From positions 372,001 through 436,000 of the forward strand of contig JAKFUK010000003.1 in the NCBI GenBank assembly GCA_021732745.1: a stretch of DNA of 64,000 bases. The letters run 5' to 3'. Under the pieces are notes generated by a model, which saw only the letters and a program-made list of their open reading frames with translations, did not search any database and was not told the DNA's origin. Within the stretch, counting starts at the first letter, position 1. The number at the start of each line of letters is the position of its first letter. Of this stretch, positions 50,906 through 59,672 are shown in pieces. The position numbers and the translations under genes are program-made. The DNA is from Nevskia sp. (GTDB lineage Bacteria > Pseudomonadota > Gammaproteobacteria > Nevskiales > Nevskiaceae).

Positions 50906-52275
50906 TGCGATGGATCGCCGCCTTGCTGATGGCGCTGCCGGCGTTTGCTGCTGCGGCCGATCCGCCATCGCAAGCGCCGCTGCAGCTGCGTTACAGCGAA
51001 CGGCTGATGCTGCCGGCCGCCGAACCGCCGCCGCCGCTGCCGACATCGAAACCTTCGCGCAAAGCGCTGCGCCGGGTGCTGACGCTCAGTGCTGCGCTGG
51101 CTGGCTGGAGCGGTACGCGGCGCAATGACGGCGCGAGCTTCGTGGCGGTGCCGAGGCTCGGTGTCGAGGGCAGCGCAGCACTACCGGGCGGCTGGTCGCT
51201 GGCCGTGCTCGCCGATGCGGCACGCGAACAGGCGCAGCCGACGCGCGATTCCCGCACGCAAGCCGTGCTGCGCGAGGCCTGGATCGGCTGGAAAGCGGGC
51301 GCGAGCAGCGCGCGGCTGGGCTGGCAGATCGTCAACTGGGGCCGCACCGATGTGCTGAATCCCACCGACAACGTGGCGGCGCGCGATTACACGCGGCTGG
51401 TCGACCGCGATGCCGACCAGAAGCTCGGCCTGCCGATGCTGGTGGTGCAGCAGCGTTTCGGCAGCGCCACCACCGTGCAGGCGCTGTGGCAGCCGCTGTT
51501 CCGTGCGTCGCGCGTGCCGCTGCCGGCGCAGCCCGGCGCGGCCTATGTCGAGGATCGCCCCGATACCTCGCCCGGCTCGGCGGGCCTGCGCATCGAATCC
51601 ATCGGCGAGCGGCTGTCCGGCGCGCTGTCGTACTTTCGCGGGCCGGCCAAGCTGCCGAATCTGGCGTTGTCGCCTGCGGCGGTCGCCAACGGGCAGCTCG
51701 ATCTGGACCATCCGTACACCGAGGTGATCGGGGCCGATGCCGAAGCCGTGCTCGGTGCCTGGGTGATCCGTGCCGAAAGCGCGTGGACGCGGCTGCGAGG
51801 TTCTGCGCGCGATGCGCTGGCCAGCCGCGAATCGGCGCTCGACACCGTGCTCGGCGTCGAACGCGCGTTCGGCCCGGCGTCGGCCTTCGTGCAGGGCGAG
51901 TGGAAGTACATCCCCGGCTGGCTCGATCCGGACGCAGCCGCCGAACCGCTGCGACCGCTGGCGCGCGCCAACGCCAGTTTCAACGACGAACTGCACCGCC
52001 ATCGCGGCCAGATCGGCAGCGGCTTTGCGCTGAACACCTCCGATCTGCGCTGGTCGCTGTCCTTCGACGCCGCCTGGGCACCGGCCGATGGCGACTGGGT
52101 GCTGCGCCCTCGCCTGCGCTTCCGGCTTGATGACCGCTTGCAGCTCTTCGCGGGCGGCGACTGGTTCCGCGGCCCGAGACTCGGCGTTTACGGGCGGCTG
52201 CAACCGAGTTCTGCGGTTTTCGCAGGCTTGAGCGGAAGCTGGGCAGTGCCGCTCGGCGCTTCCGGCAGGCGCTGA
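50905..52275 (+). CDS. Outer-membrane beta-barrel protein (DUF1302-like)
   Basis: 456 residues from ATG 50905, overlapping the upstream stop by one base. Signal peptide MRWIAALLMALPAFAAAAD, then a Pro-rich linker (PAAEPPPPLPTSKPS), and then alternating hydrophobic/polar beta strands with GWQIVNWGRTDVLNPTDNVAARDYTRLVDRDADQKLGLPMLVV. 'WGRTDVLNPTDN' is typical of the DUF1302/alginate-export-like barrels seen with RND lipid exporters. It ends in FAGLSGSWAVPLG, a barrel-type closing strand. Its genetic coupling with the LolA-like protein suggests a shared outer-membrane transport job. Confidence 0.7.
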   Translation: MRWIAALLMALPAFAAAADPPSQAPLQLRYSERLMLPAAEPPPPLPTSKPSRKALRRVLTLSAALAGWSGTRRNDGASFVAVPRLGVEGSAALPGGWSLAVLADAAREQAQPTRDSRTQAVLREAWIGWKAGASSARLGWQIVNWGRTDVLNPTDNVAARDYTRLVDRDADQKLGLPMLVVQQRFGSATTVQALWQPLFRASRVPLPAQPGAAYVEDRPDTSPGSAGLRIESIGERLSGALSYFRGPAKLPNLALSPAAVANGQLDLDHPYTEVIGADAEAVLGAWVIRAESAWTRLRGSARDALASRESALDTVLGVERAFGPASAFVQGEWKYIPGWLDPDAAAEPLRPLARANASFNDELHRHRGQIGSGFALNTSDLRWSLSFDAAWAPADGDWVLRPRLRFRLDDRLQLFAGGDWFRGPRLGVYGRLQPSSAVFAGLSGSWAVPLGASGRR

Positions 52276-52282
52276 ACCGCCG

Positions 52283-53512
52283 TCAAGGCGGCGGCGTCTC
52301 GCGCAAGGCCTTCAGCACCTTGATGCGCCGGGTGCGCAGTTCGGCGCCGATCGCGGCACCGGCGTAGCCATCGCGGGTGACCTCGGACACCTGCACGGCT
52401 TGCAGGCGGTGCAAGGCTTCACGCAAATAGTCCGGCTGCGGGTAATCGCGATCTTCCAGACCGGTGCGGCCGCGGGCATCGCATTCACAGGCGATCAGGA
52501 ATTCCTCGAAGCGCGATGGCCGGCGCAGCGCGTCGAGCCGCTCCAGCAACTGCATCAGGGTGCCGGGCGTCAGTTCGCGGGCCTGATGGACCATCAGATG
52601 CTCGCGGCAGACGTGCAGCGCCAGTTCGCGACAATCGGCCGGCACTTTCAGCCGCGCGCAGTAGGCTTCGACCAGCGGCACGCCGCTGGATTCGTGGCCG
52701 TAATGGCTGGGCAGCACCTCGGCCGGGGTCAGCGCCTTGCCGAAATCGTGGCAGAGCGCGGCCACGCGCACGGCGAGCGAGGCATTGCGCCGGGCGGCGC
52801 AGTCCACCGTCAGCATGACGTGCAGGCCGGTATCGACCTCGGGATGATGCTTCGGCGGCTGCGGCACGCCGAACAGGGCGTCGACTTCCGGCATCAGCCG
52901 TTTTAGCGCGCCGCATTCGCGCAGGGTGGTGAAGTAGATCGACGGCTGCGGCTGCATCAGCGCCCGCTCGGTTTCCTTCCAGACACGCTCTGCCGTCAGG
53001 TGATCGACCTCGCCGTTGTCCACCATCTGGCGCATCAGCGCCATGGTTTCCGGCGCGATGCTGAAGCCGAGTTCGGCATAGCGCGAATGAAAGCGGGCGA
53101 TGCGCAGCACCCGCACCGGGTCTTCGGCAAATGCATCTGACACATGGCGCAGCAGGCGCGCGTTGAGATCGGCACAGCCGCCGTGCGGGTCGATCAGCGC
53201 GCCTTGTTCGTCCTCGGCCATGGCGTTGACGGTGAGATCGCGGCGGATCAGGTCGTCTTCCAAGGTCACGTCGGGCGCGGCGTAGACGGTAAAGCCCTGA
53301 TAGCCGCGGCCGGACTTGCGCTCGGTGCGCGCCAACGCGTGCTCTTCCTTGGTCGTCGGGTGCAGGAAGACCGGGAAATCCTTGCCGACCGGTTTGTAGC
53401 CGAGCGCAACCATCTCGTCCGGCGTGGCGCCGGTGACCACCCAGTCGCGCTCGTGGACGGGGCGCTGGAGCAGGCGATCACGCACCGCGCCGCCCACCAG
53501 ATAACGCCGCAT
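52283..53512 (-). CDS. cca: Multifunctional CCA tRNA nucleotidyltransferase
   Basis: 409 residues from ATG 53512 ([30 protein letters not shown] at 53515 is the only alternative). Nucleotide-binding core GGAVRD, the DxD-like [25 protein letters not shown], and an HD phosphohydrolase domain ([20 protein letters not shown], with [10 protein letters not shown]). It adds CCA to tRNA 3' ends and also carries phosphatase/phosphodiesterase functions. The start overlaps the stop of slt, so the genes form a unit. Confidence 0.94.
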   Translation of the reverse strand: MRRYLVGGAVRDRLLQRPVHERDWVVTGATPDEMVALGYKPVGKDFPVFLHPTTKEEHALARTERKSGRGYQGFTVYAAPDVTLEDDLIRRDLTVNAMAEDEQGALIDPHGGCADLNARLLRHVSDAFAEDPVRVLRIARFHSRYAELGFSIAPETMALMRQMVDNGEVDHLTAERVWKETERALMQPQPSIYFTTLRECGALKRLMPEVDALFGVPQPPKHHPEVDTGLHVMLTVDCAARRNASLAVRVAALCHDFGKALTPAEVLPSHYGHESSGVPLVEAYCARLKVPADCRELALHVCREHLMVHQARELTPGTLMQLLERLDALRRPSRFEEFLIACECDARGRTGLEDRDYPQPDYLREALHRLQAVQVSEVTRDGYAGAAIGAELRTRRIKVLKALRETPPP

Positions 53513-55491
53513 CACGGCTCAGGCACCAGGTTCGCGAGCCCGGCCACGGGTGCCAGCCAGGGTTCGACCGCCTGCGGCCGGCCGTCGGCCGCCAGCCAGG
53601 CGAACACCAGCGAATGCCAGAGCACGCGCTGCACGTAGTTGCGGGTTTCGTTGAAGGGAATGTTCTCGATCCAGATGTCGGCGGGCAGCGGCTGCGCCGG
53701 CAGCCAGCGCGCCGCCGCATTGGGGCCGGCGTTGTAGCCGGCGATGGCCACCGGCGTCTGGCCCTTGAAGCGGTCGATGAGATCGCGCAGATGGGCGGCA
53801 CCCAGCGGCACATTGGTATCCGGATCGAACAGCGCCTCGCGGTTCGGCACCGGCCGCTGCCACTTTCTTGCCGTGCGGGTCGCGGTTTCCAGCAGCATCT
53901 GCAACAGGCCATAGGCGTTGGCGCGCGACACCGCATCGGCCCGATACAGGCTTTCCTGCCGCAGCACGCCGTAGATCAGGCTGGCCGGCAGGCCGGACAG
54001 CGTGGCCCCCGCCTTCACGGCAGCATCGTAAGGACGCGGATAGAGCAGCGCGTAATCGCGGAACACTTTCTGCCGGGTGGCGGTGCCGACCGCGAAATCG
54101 TGCCAGCCCCAGCGCATCGGCAGGATCACCGCCTGCGGCAGGCTGGCGGCGTCGAGGCTGTCGTAAACGGCATTGAATTCGGCGATGGCGGCGCTGCGCA
54201 GGTCGACACGCAGCAGTTCGCGGGCGCGGATCATGCCGGGCAGGCCGTCGAGCCGGGCGAGCAGCGCTTCATCGGCCGGTAGCGCCTGCGGATGCGGCGC
54301 ATAAGGCATGCCGGCCTGCGCTGCCGCCAGCGCCGGATACCAGCCGTCTTCGCTGGCCAGTGCCGCCAACTGCGGCTTTGCCGACACATCGCCGCTGGCC
54401 GCCGCCGCACGGGCCGACCAGTAACGCCAGCGCTGCTCGCTGCGACTGGCTTCCGGCAGCAGGGCGATGGCCCGCGTCACCTGCGGCCAGTCGCCGTTCC
54501 ACATCGCCGCACGCGCCCACCATTCGGCGGCGATGACATCGACATCCGCCGCCTGCGTGCGCGCAAACCAGTCGAGCGCGGCCGGCTGGCGGCTCCACGA
54601 CAGCCCCAGGCCCACCGCCTTGGCGAACGGGCTGGCCGCTGCTGCGTCGAGCCCGCGCGCTGCACACAGTTGAGCGAAGCGCGCCGCCGCACCGTCGGGA
54701 TTTTTGCGCGCGTAACGCTGCCAGCCATCGAGCAGGGCGGCGCGTTCCACCGGCTTGGTCGGGTCGGCGATCAGCGCTTCGATGGCCGCTTGCGGTTGGT
54801 CGATCAGTGCCGCCCATTGCACGATCGGCGCACGCGCTTCCGGCGTCAGCGGCTTGGCCACGACCACGGCCAGCGCGCCGTAGCCATTGCTGGCCAGCAG
54901 CCGCGACCGCGCTTCGATCAGGGCCGGCGTCAGCACGCCTTTGCCGCGCGCCCACTCGAAAGCGGTGTCGCAGGCCGGCAGGGATTTGTCGGCCGCCTGC
55001 CATTGCGCGATCACCAGCGGCGCAAGGCCCTCGGTCTGGGCCAGTGCGATGCGGGCCGCGAACTGCTGGCAGCGCAGCGTGGCATCGCTGGCGGCGAGCG
55101 TCGCCGGCAGCTCGGCGACGAAGGTCGACCACTGCCGACGCTCGGCGAGGCTGGCCAGCCAGGCGCGGCGCAGGTCGCGGCCGACCGGCGCATCGCCCTG
55201 GGCGACGAGGAAGGCGGCGATGGCGGCATCGGCGCTGTTGTCGGCACCATCAAGGCGCGCGAGCCGGCTGCGCAGGCGCGCCGCCAGCAGATAGGGATGC
55301 AGCGGATAGGCGCGCAGGCGCTCGCTGTCGGCAGCATCGACGACGCCGGCTTCGGTGCTGGCAAGCGCAGCCGCGAACTCGGCACGCGCAGCGGCCAGCG
55401 GATCATCGGCCGCCTGAGCGGCGACGGGGCCGGCAAGGCCGGCGATCAGGCACAGCGCGGACCAACGGGGGGCGAATCGGAAATTCATCAT
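53512..55491 (-). CDS. slt: Soluble lytic murein transglycosylase
   Basis: 659 residues from ATG 55491 (a second ATG at 55488) with a signal peptide ([15 protein letters not shown]). The bulk is an alpha-superhelical ring, then the lysozyme-like C-terminal domain with the catalytic Glu near residue 513 in [24 protein letters not shown], and [14 protein letters not shown]. It cleaves peptidoglycan glycan strands, releasing 1,6-anhydro-muropeptides in the periplasm. 'GLLQML' replaces the more usual GLMQLMP. Confidence 0.92.
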   Translation of the reverse strand: MMNFRFAPRWSALCLIAGLAGPVAAQAADDPLAAARAEFAAALASTEAGVVDAADSERLRAYPLHPYLLAARLRSRLARLDGADNSADAAIAAFLVAQGDAPVGRDLRRAWLASLAERRQWSTFVAELPATLAASDATLRCQQFAARIALAQTEGLAPLVIAQWQAADKSLPACDTAFEWARGKGVLTPALIEARSRLLASNGYGALAVVVAKPLTPEARAPIVQWAALIDQPQAAIEALIADPTKPVERAALLDGWQRYARKNPDGAAARFAQLCAARGLDAAAASPFAKAVGLGLSWSRQPAALDWFARTQAADVDVIAAEWWARAAMWNGDWPQVTRAIALLPEASRSEQRWRYWSARAAAASGDVSAKPQLAALASEDGWYPALAAAQAGMPYAPHPQALPADEALLARLDGLPGMIRARELLRVDLRSAAIAEFNAVYDSLDAASLPQAVILPMRWGWHDFAVGTATRQKVFRDYALLYPRPYDAAVKAGATLSGLPASLIYGVLRQESLYRADAVSRANAYGLLQMLLETATRTARKWQRPVPNREALFDPDTNVPLGAAHLRDLIDRFKGQTPVAIAGYNAGPNAAARWLPAQPLPADIWIENIPFNETRNYVQRVLWHSLVFAWLAADGRPQAVEPWLAPVAGLANLVPEP

Positions 55492-55603
55492 GAGCCTGTG
55501 ACCCGCAGACCGCCTGCAGGGTTCGTGTAGCCTTTGCGGCTGCGCAATTCTACGGCCAGCAGCGGCCGCATCAGGCCCGCATCAAGGGCCGAATCGGGGG
55601 CCG

Positions 55604-56395
55604 ATGGAAACCGTACTCGTCTTTCTCGTCACCGGGGCCGCAGCGGGCGTGCTCGCGGGCCTGTTCGGCGTTGGCGGCGGCCTGATCGTGGTGCCGGCGC
55701 TCGCCTTCATCCTGCCGACGCTTGGCACCGCCGCGCCGGTGGTCATGCAATCGGCCATCGGCACTTCGCTGGCCGTGGTCGGCCTGACCGCGATTTCCTC
55801 GACGCGCTCGCACCACGCCCGCGGCGGCGTGCTCTGGCCGGTGTTCCGGAAGCTGTCACCCGGCATCGTCATCGGCAGCTTCATCGGCGCCACCGCCGCC
55901 CATCATGTCGGCAGCACGGCGCTGCGCATCTGCGTCGGCGTCGGCGCGCTGCTGATCTCGATCCAGATGTTCGTCGACGCCGCACCCAAAGCCACGCGCA
56001 CCCCGCCGGGCGCGCTGGCGCTGAGCGGTGTAGGAGCGCTGATCGGCAGCCTGTCGGCCCTGATCGGCATCGGCGGCGGCTCGCTGACCGTGCCTTATCT
56101 CACCGCCTGCAACATCGACATGCGCCGCGCCGTCGGCACCTCGGCCGCCTGCGGCATCCCGATCGCCTGGGCCGGTGCCGCCGGCTTCGCGATCAACGGC
56201 CTCGGCGTGCCGGGGCTAGCCCCGTGGAGTCTCGGCTACATCGACCTCGCCGCCTTTGCCGGCATCGCCGCGATGAGCGTGCTGACCGCTCCGCTCGGTG
56301 CCCGCCTTGCCCACGGCGTTTCGCCGAAGCTCTTGAAGCGTGCGTTCGCGATCTTTCTGGCGCTGGTCAGCCTGAGGATGCTGACCAGCGGTTAA
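55604..56395 (+). CDS. TauE/SafE/TSUP-family membrane transporter
   Basis: 263 residues with seven to eight hydrophobic segments and the two repeated glycine-rich motifs AGLFGVGGGLIVVPALAF (near residue 20) and LIGIGGGSLTVPYLTACNIDMRRAVGTSAA (near residue 150), the hallmark of the TSUP family. These export or import sulphur-containing anions (sulphite, sulphonates, thiosulphate); substrate is not deducible here. It is convergent with the MtfA-like gene, sharing a TTAA at the stops. Confidence 0.9.
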   Translation: METVLVFLVTGAAAGVLAGLFGVGGGLIVVPALAFILPTLGTAAPVVMQSAIGTSLAVVGLTAISSTRSHHARGGVLWPVFRKLSPGIVIGSFIGATAAHHVGSTALRICVGVGALLISIQMFVDAAPKATRTPPGALALSGVGALIGSLSALIGIGGGSLTVPYLTACNIDMRRAVGTSAACGIPIAWAGAAGFAINGLGVPGLAPWSLGYIDLAAFAGIAAMSVLTAPLGARLAHGVSPKLLKRAFAIFLALVSLRMLTSG

Positions 56396-57186
56396 TCGGA
56401 CGTCTCGATCCGGTAGTAATCGCGCAGCAGGCCGTACAAATCCGGATGCAGCAGCCGCAGCTCGGTGCCGCGCTGGAAATAGGCTTCGGTGGCCACGGCG
56501 AAGAACTCGGTCGGGCCTTCGAGGCCGTAGTCGTCGAGCACCTGCGAGGAGCGCTTTTCGAGCGCCTTGTACTCGCGGCTCATCACTTTCGACCAGCGCG
56601 CGTAATCGGTGAGCAGCGGCGCGCCTTCGGTTTCCGGGTTCTCGGCATCGAGCTGATGCGCGAACTCGTGGACCAGCACGTTGACCGCATCGCCATCGAG
56701 CGCGGCTTCGACATCCTCCCAGCTCAGCACTACCCGCTCGCCGTTCCAGGATTCGCCGAGCCGCAGCTCGGGTTCATCGCTGACCAGCCCCAGCTCGTCC
56801 GGCTCCTGATGGCGCACCCAGAAAGCGCGCGGATAGACCAGCACCGTGCGCAGGCCGCGAAACACGTAGGCATCGGGCCGGAGCAACAGCAGGCAGGCGT
56901 AGCCGGCGATCAGCACCCGCACTTCTTCGGTGACGACGAAGCCGTTGCAGCCCTTGATGCGGATATCGGTCAGGAACTCCACGACCCGCTTTTCATGCAG
57001 GCGGCGCTGCTCCGGGGTGAGCCGCCGCAGCGTGTGCAGCCGCCGATTCAGCAGTGCGCGCCAGTCAGCACGGAAGGGGGCCAGTTCGCGGCGGCGCTTG
57101 GCCTGCCGGTGTCGCCAGGCCATCGTCAGCAGCACGGCGGCGAAGATGCCCATGCCGAAGGCGACAAAGCTGTCAGTCCAGTTCAT
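56392..57186 (-). CDS. MtfA/M90-family zinc peptidase-like protein
   Basis: 264 residues from ATG 57186. N-terminal membrane helix (SFVAFGMGIFAAVLLTMAW) then a soluble domain with LVYPRAFWVRHQEPDELGLVSDEPELRLGESW and the zinc motif VHEFAHQLDAEN, plus GPTEFFAVATEAYFQRGTELRLLHPDLYGLLRDYYR. MtfA in E. coli binds the Mlc repressor and has peptidase activity. The N-terminal membrane anchor is typical of the longer versions of this family. Its stop codon overlaps the TSUP stop (TTAA). Confidence 0.88.
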   Translation of the reverse strand: MNWTDSFVAFGMGIFAAVLLTMAWRHRQAKRRRELAPFRADWRALLNRRLHTLRRLTPEQRRLHEKRVVEFLTDIRIKGCNGFVVTEEVRVLIAGYACLLLLRPDAYVFRGLRTVLVYPRAFWVRHQEPDELGLVSDEPELRLGESWNGERVVLSWEDVEAALDGDAVNVLVHEFAHQLDAENPETEGAPLLTDYARWSKVMSREYKALEKRSSQVLDDYGLEGPTEFFAVATEAYFQRGTELRLLHPDLYGLLRDYYRIETSD

Positions 57187-57329
57187 GGGACGGACATGGG
57201 TGCGGGACAGCAAACAATCAACAGACCCAGGGGTGGCAGGCTCCATCTGCCCGCCGATTCGCGACCGCCGGACTTGGTCAGCACGCGTGGGCACATGCTG
57301 CTGCGTCGGCGGTGCGCGTCCCGCGCCCG

Positions 57330-57500
57330 TCAATGCACCTTGCGCGACATCCCCTTCAGCCGCTCCGCATCCTTGTTGACCTTGCCGCTGCCCATCTCCG
57401 GGCGCAGCTTGCCGGCACCGTTGGGGCCGGCGGCTTTCTTCGCGGCCAGAGCTTGTTTCAGCACTTCGGCGGCGGTTTTCTTTTTCGGGGTTTCGCTCAT
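57330..57500 (-). CDS. Small basic protein of 56 residues, function unknown
   Basis: ATG 57500 to TGA at 57330: begins MSETPKKKTAAEVLKQALAA and continues KKAAGPNGAGKLRPEMGSGK, ending KDAERLKGMSRKVH. Lys/Ala-rich with one predicted helix, resembling histone-H1-like or nucleoid-associated tails and some conserved small proteins. It lies eleven bases downstream of the DUF4174 gene on the same strand, in a clear open frame between two real genes; no strong ribosome binding site is seen (GTGCGGC precedes the ATG). Confidence 0.6.
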   Translation of the reverse strand: MSETPKKKTAAEVLKQALAAKKAAGPNGAGKLRPEMGSGKVNKDAERLKGMSRKVH

Positions 57501-57510
57501 GCCGCACATT

Positions 57511-57858
57511 CTACTGCGCGCGCTGCTGCTGCTCGGCTTTGCGCATCGGCATGGCGTCGATCAGGGCGTACAGCGCTGCCAGCGACAGCGGCTCGGTGCG
57601 GCGCAGTTTTTCGCGGCCGTCCTTGCCCACCAGCACCGCCTCGAAGCGCTGCGGCCCGGTCGGATTGAGCGCGGTGACCACCGCCACATCGCGCTCGAAC
57701 AGGCCGTCCGGATCGGCATCGAGGATCGCTTGCTGGGCCAGCAGTTGCGGGTGATCGGCGGTGGGTGCGCGCAGCAGCAGCGTACGGCGATCGGCCGCTG
57801 CAGCACTGCCGATCGCCAGCAGGGCCGCCAGCAGCAGCGCGCGGCGGGGGCCGATCAC
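57511..57858 (-). CDS. DUF4174-family exported protein
   Basis: 115 residues from a GTG at 57858 that overlaps the aceF stop (GTGA). A signal peptide (LLLAALLAIGSAAAADR) precedes a thioredoxin-fold-like domain: TLLLRAPTADHPQLLAQQAILDADPDGLFERDVAVVTALNPTGPQRFEAVLVGKDGREKLRRTEPL, which is the DUF4174 pattern (Trx-like without the CxxC). It probably acts in the periplasm. The link to pyruvate dehydrogenase genes is only positional. Confidence 0.8.
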   Translation of the reverse strand: MIGPRRALLLAALLAIGSAAAADRRTLLLRAPTADHPQLLAQQAILDADPDGLFERDVAVVTALNPTGPQRFEAVLVGKDGREKLRRTEPLSLAALYALIDAMPMRKAEQQQRAQ

Positions 57859-59669
57859 AGTACAAGCCGGCGCATGTCGCCGAGCAGCTTGACCAGCAGC
57901 ACGATGGTGCGGGCGGCGTAGGCGCCGTCGATCACCCGATGGTCGTAGCTCAAGCTCAGCGGCACCATCAGCCGAGGCTGGAACGCAGCACCATCCCAGA
58001 CCGGCTTGATCACCGCTTTCGACACCCCCAGGATGCCGACTTCCGGCGCGTTGACGATCGGCGTGAAGTGGCTGCCGCCGATGCCGCCGAGGCTGGAAAT
58101 CGAAAACACGCCGCCTTTCATGTCTTCGCCCTTCAATTTACCGTCGCGCGCCTTCTTCGCCAGCTCGCCGGTCTCGATCGCCAGCTGGGTGATGCTCTTG
58201 CGATCGACATCGCGCACCACCGGCACCATCAGGCCGTTCGGCGTGTCGGCCGCGAAGCCGATGTGTGTGTAGTGCTTGTGGATCAGGCTTTCGCCGTCCG
58301 GCGACAGCGAAGCGCGGAATTCCGGATAAGCCTCCAGCACCTTGGCCATCGCCTTCATGACGAACGGCAGCAGGGTCAGCTTCGGACCGCCGGCCTTGGC
58401 TGACTCTTCGGAGGCTTCCTTGCGGAAGGCTTCGAGCTCGGTGATGTCGGCTTCATCCGTCTGGGTGACGTGCGGAATGTTCAGCCAGGCCCGGTGCAGG
58501 TGGGCCGCCGACAGCTTCCTGATGCGCGCCAGCGGCTTCACTTCGATCTCGCCGAACTGTGCGAAATCGACGGCCGGGATCGGCGGAATGCCGCTGCCGC
58601 TGGTCGCGGGGGCTGCCGATGCGGCAGTCGGCGGCTTGGCTAGCGCCTGTTTGACGTAGCCCTGGACGTCATCCTGGGTGATGCGGCCTTTCGGACCGCT
58701 ACCGGTGACCTTGGCGAGATCGACACCCAGTTCGCGCGCGAACTTGCGGATCGAGGGGCTGGCGTAGGGGATGGTGTCGCTGGCTGTTGCCGTTTCTGGC
58801 GCTGCGGCTGAAGCGGGCCGTGCGCCCTCTCCCGCCGCTGTCGCGTCGACCGCGCCCGGCTGGAGAGGCAAGCCTGACGCGCCATCCGAACTCCCTCTCC
58901 CCCCGGGAGAGGGCTGGGGTGAGGGGCTTTTGGTTTTCTCGGGAGCCGAGGCTCGCGAGGCGGCCCCGCTCAGCACGCAAACCGCAGTGCCCATCGCCAC
59001 CTTGTCGCCGACCTTGATGGTCAGCCCGCTGACCACGCCGGCCGCCGGGGCCGGCACGTCGAGCGTGGCCTTGTCCGATTCCAGCACCACCAGCGTCTGG
59101 TCCTTCTCGACCGTGTCGCCGTCGGCCACCAGCACTTCGATGACCGGCACGTCGCTGTAATCGCCGATATCGGGAATGGTGACGGCGATGGGCTCGGCGG
59201 CGGTTTCGGCAGCGGGCGGGGCTTCTTCTGCAGGCGGGGTCTCGTCGGTGGGCGGCGCGCCCTCACCCGACGCTGTCGCGTCGACCTCTCCCGGGGGGAG
59301 AGGCAAGCTCGAACTCCCTCTCCCTTCGGGAGAGGGTTGGGGTGAGGGGCTGTCAGCCTTCTCGGAAGCCTCGGCTTCCCCGGCTGGCGCTTCCTCGGCA
59401 GGCGCTTTCTCAGCAGGCGCATCAGCAGCCCCCACCTCAATCACCATCACCGCATCACCCATCGAAACCTTGTCGCCAACCTTGATCGCGATCGACTTCA
59501 CGACCCCGGCCTCCGGCGCCGGCACGTCGAGCGTCGCCTTGTCGGACTCCAGCGTGGCAATCGCCTGATCCTTCTCCACCGAGTCGCCGACCGCCACCAG
59601 CAGTTCGATGACCGGCACATCCTGGTAATCCCCGATGTCGGGGACCGTGACTTTCAGTTCAGTTGCCAT
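57855..59669 (-). CDS. aceF: Pyruvate dehydrogenase E2 (dihydrolipoyl acetyltransferase) with two lipoyl domains
   Basis: 604 residues. Lipoyl domains carry Lys44 and Lys200, each in LESDKATLDVPAP. A peripheral-subunit-binding domain lies at about 303-340 (ASPSIRKFARELGVDLAKVTGSGPKGRITQDDV), and the catalytic domain ends with DHRVIDG (His577, Asp581). The linkers after each lipoyl domain (about 107-139 and 248-284) contain related Pro/Ser/Gly sequence (SPSPQPSPEGRGSS... and [14 protein letters not shown]...) encoded by REP-type palindromes. It accepts acetyl groups from AceE and passes them to CoA, with electrons through E3. Directly downstream of aceE (gap three bases). Confidence 0.95.
   Translation of the reverse strand: MATELKVTVPDIGDYQDVPVIELLVAVGDSVEKDQAIATLESDKATLDVPAPEAGVVKSIAIKVGDKVSMGDAVMVIEVGAADAPAEKAPAEEAPAGEAEASEKADSPSPQPSPEGRGSSSLPLPPGEVDATASGEGAPPTDETPPAEEAPPAAETAAEPIAVTIPDIGDYSDVPVIEVLVADGDTVEKDQTLVVLESDKATLDVPAPAAGVVSGLTIKVGDKVAMGTAVCVLSGAASRASAPEKTKSPSPQPSPGGRGSSDGASGLPLQPGAVDATAAGEGARPASAAAPETATASDTIPYASPSIRKFARELGVDLAKVTGSGPKGRITQDDVQGYVKQALAKPPTAASAAPATSGSGIPPIPAVDFAQFGEIEVKPLARIRKLSAAHLHRAWLNIPHVTQTDEADITELEAFRKEASEESAKAGGPKLTLLPFVMKAMAKVLEAYPEFRASLSPDGESLIHKHYTHIGFAADTPNGLMVPVVRDVDRKSITQLAIETGELAKKARDGKLKGEDMKGGVFSISSLGGIGGSHFTPIVNAPEVGILGVSKAVIKPVWDGAAFQPRLMVPLSLSYDHRVIDGAYAARTIVLLVKLLGDMRRLVL
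58824..58926. repeat. REP-type palindrome in the second AceF linker
   Basis: Contains CCCTCTCCC...GGGAGAGGG (58893-58913), flanked by GCCCTCTCCC at 58824 and TGGGGTGAGGGG at 58915. Same architecture as the copy at 59259-59349: both have CGCTGTCGCGTCGACC in the left half. It is read in frame as the linker after the second lipoyl domain. Confidence 0.85.
59259..59349. repeat. REP-type palindrome in the first AceF linker
   Basis: Left half GCCCTCACCCGACGCTGTCG, then CTCTCCCGGGGGGAGAG; right half CCCTCTCCCTTCGGGAGAGGG (as stem CCCTCTCCC/GGGAGAGGG) with TTGGGGTGAGGGG. It is homologous to the copy at 58824-58926 and to the element in cusB. It is in frame with the linker after the first lipoyl domain. 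Confidence 0.85.
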
Positions 59670-59672
59670 GGT

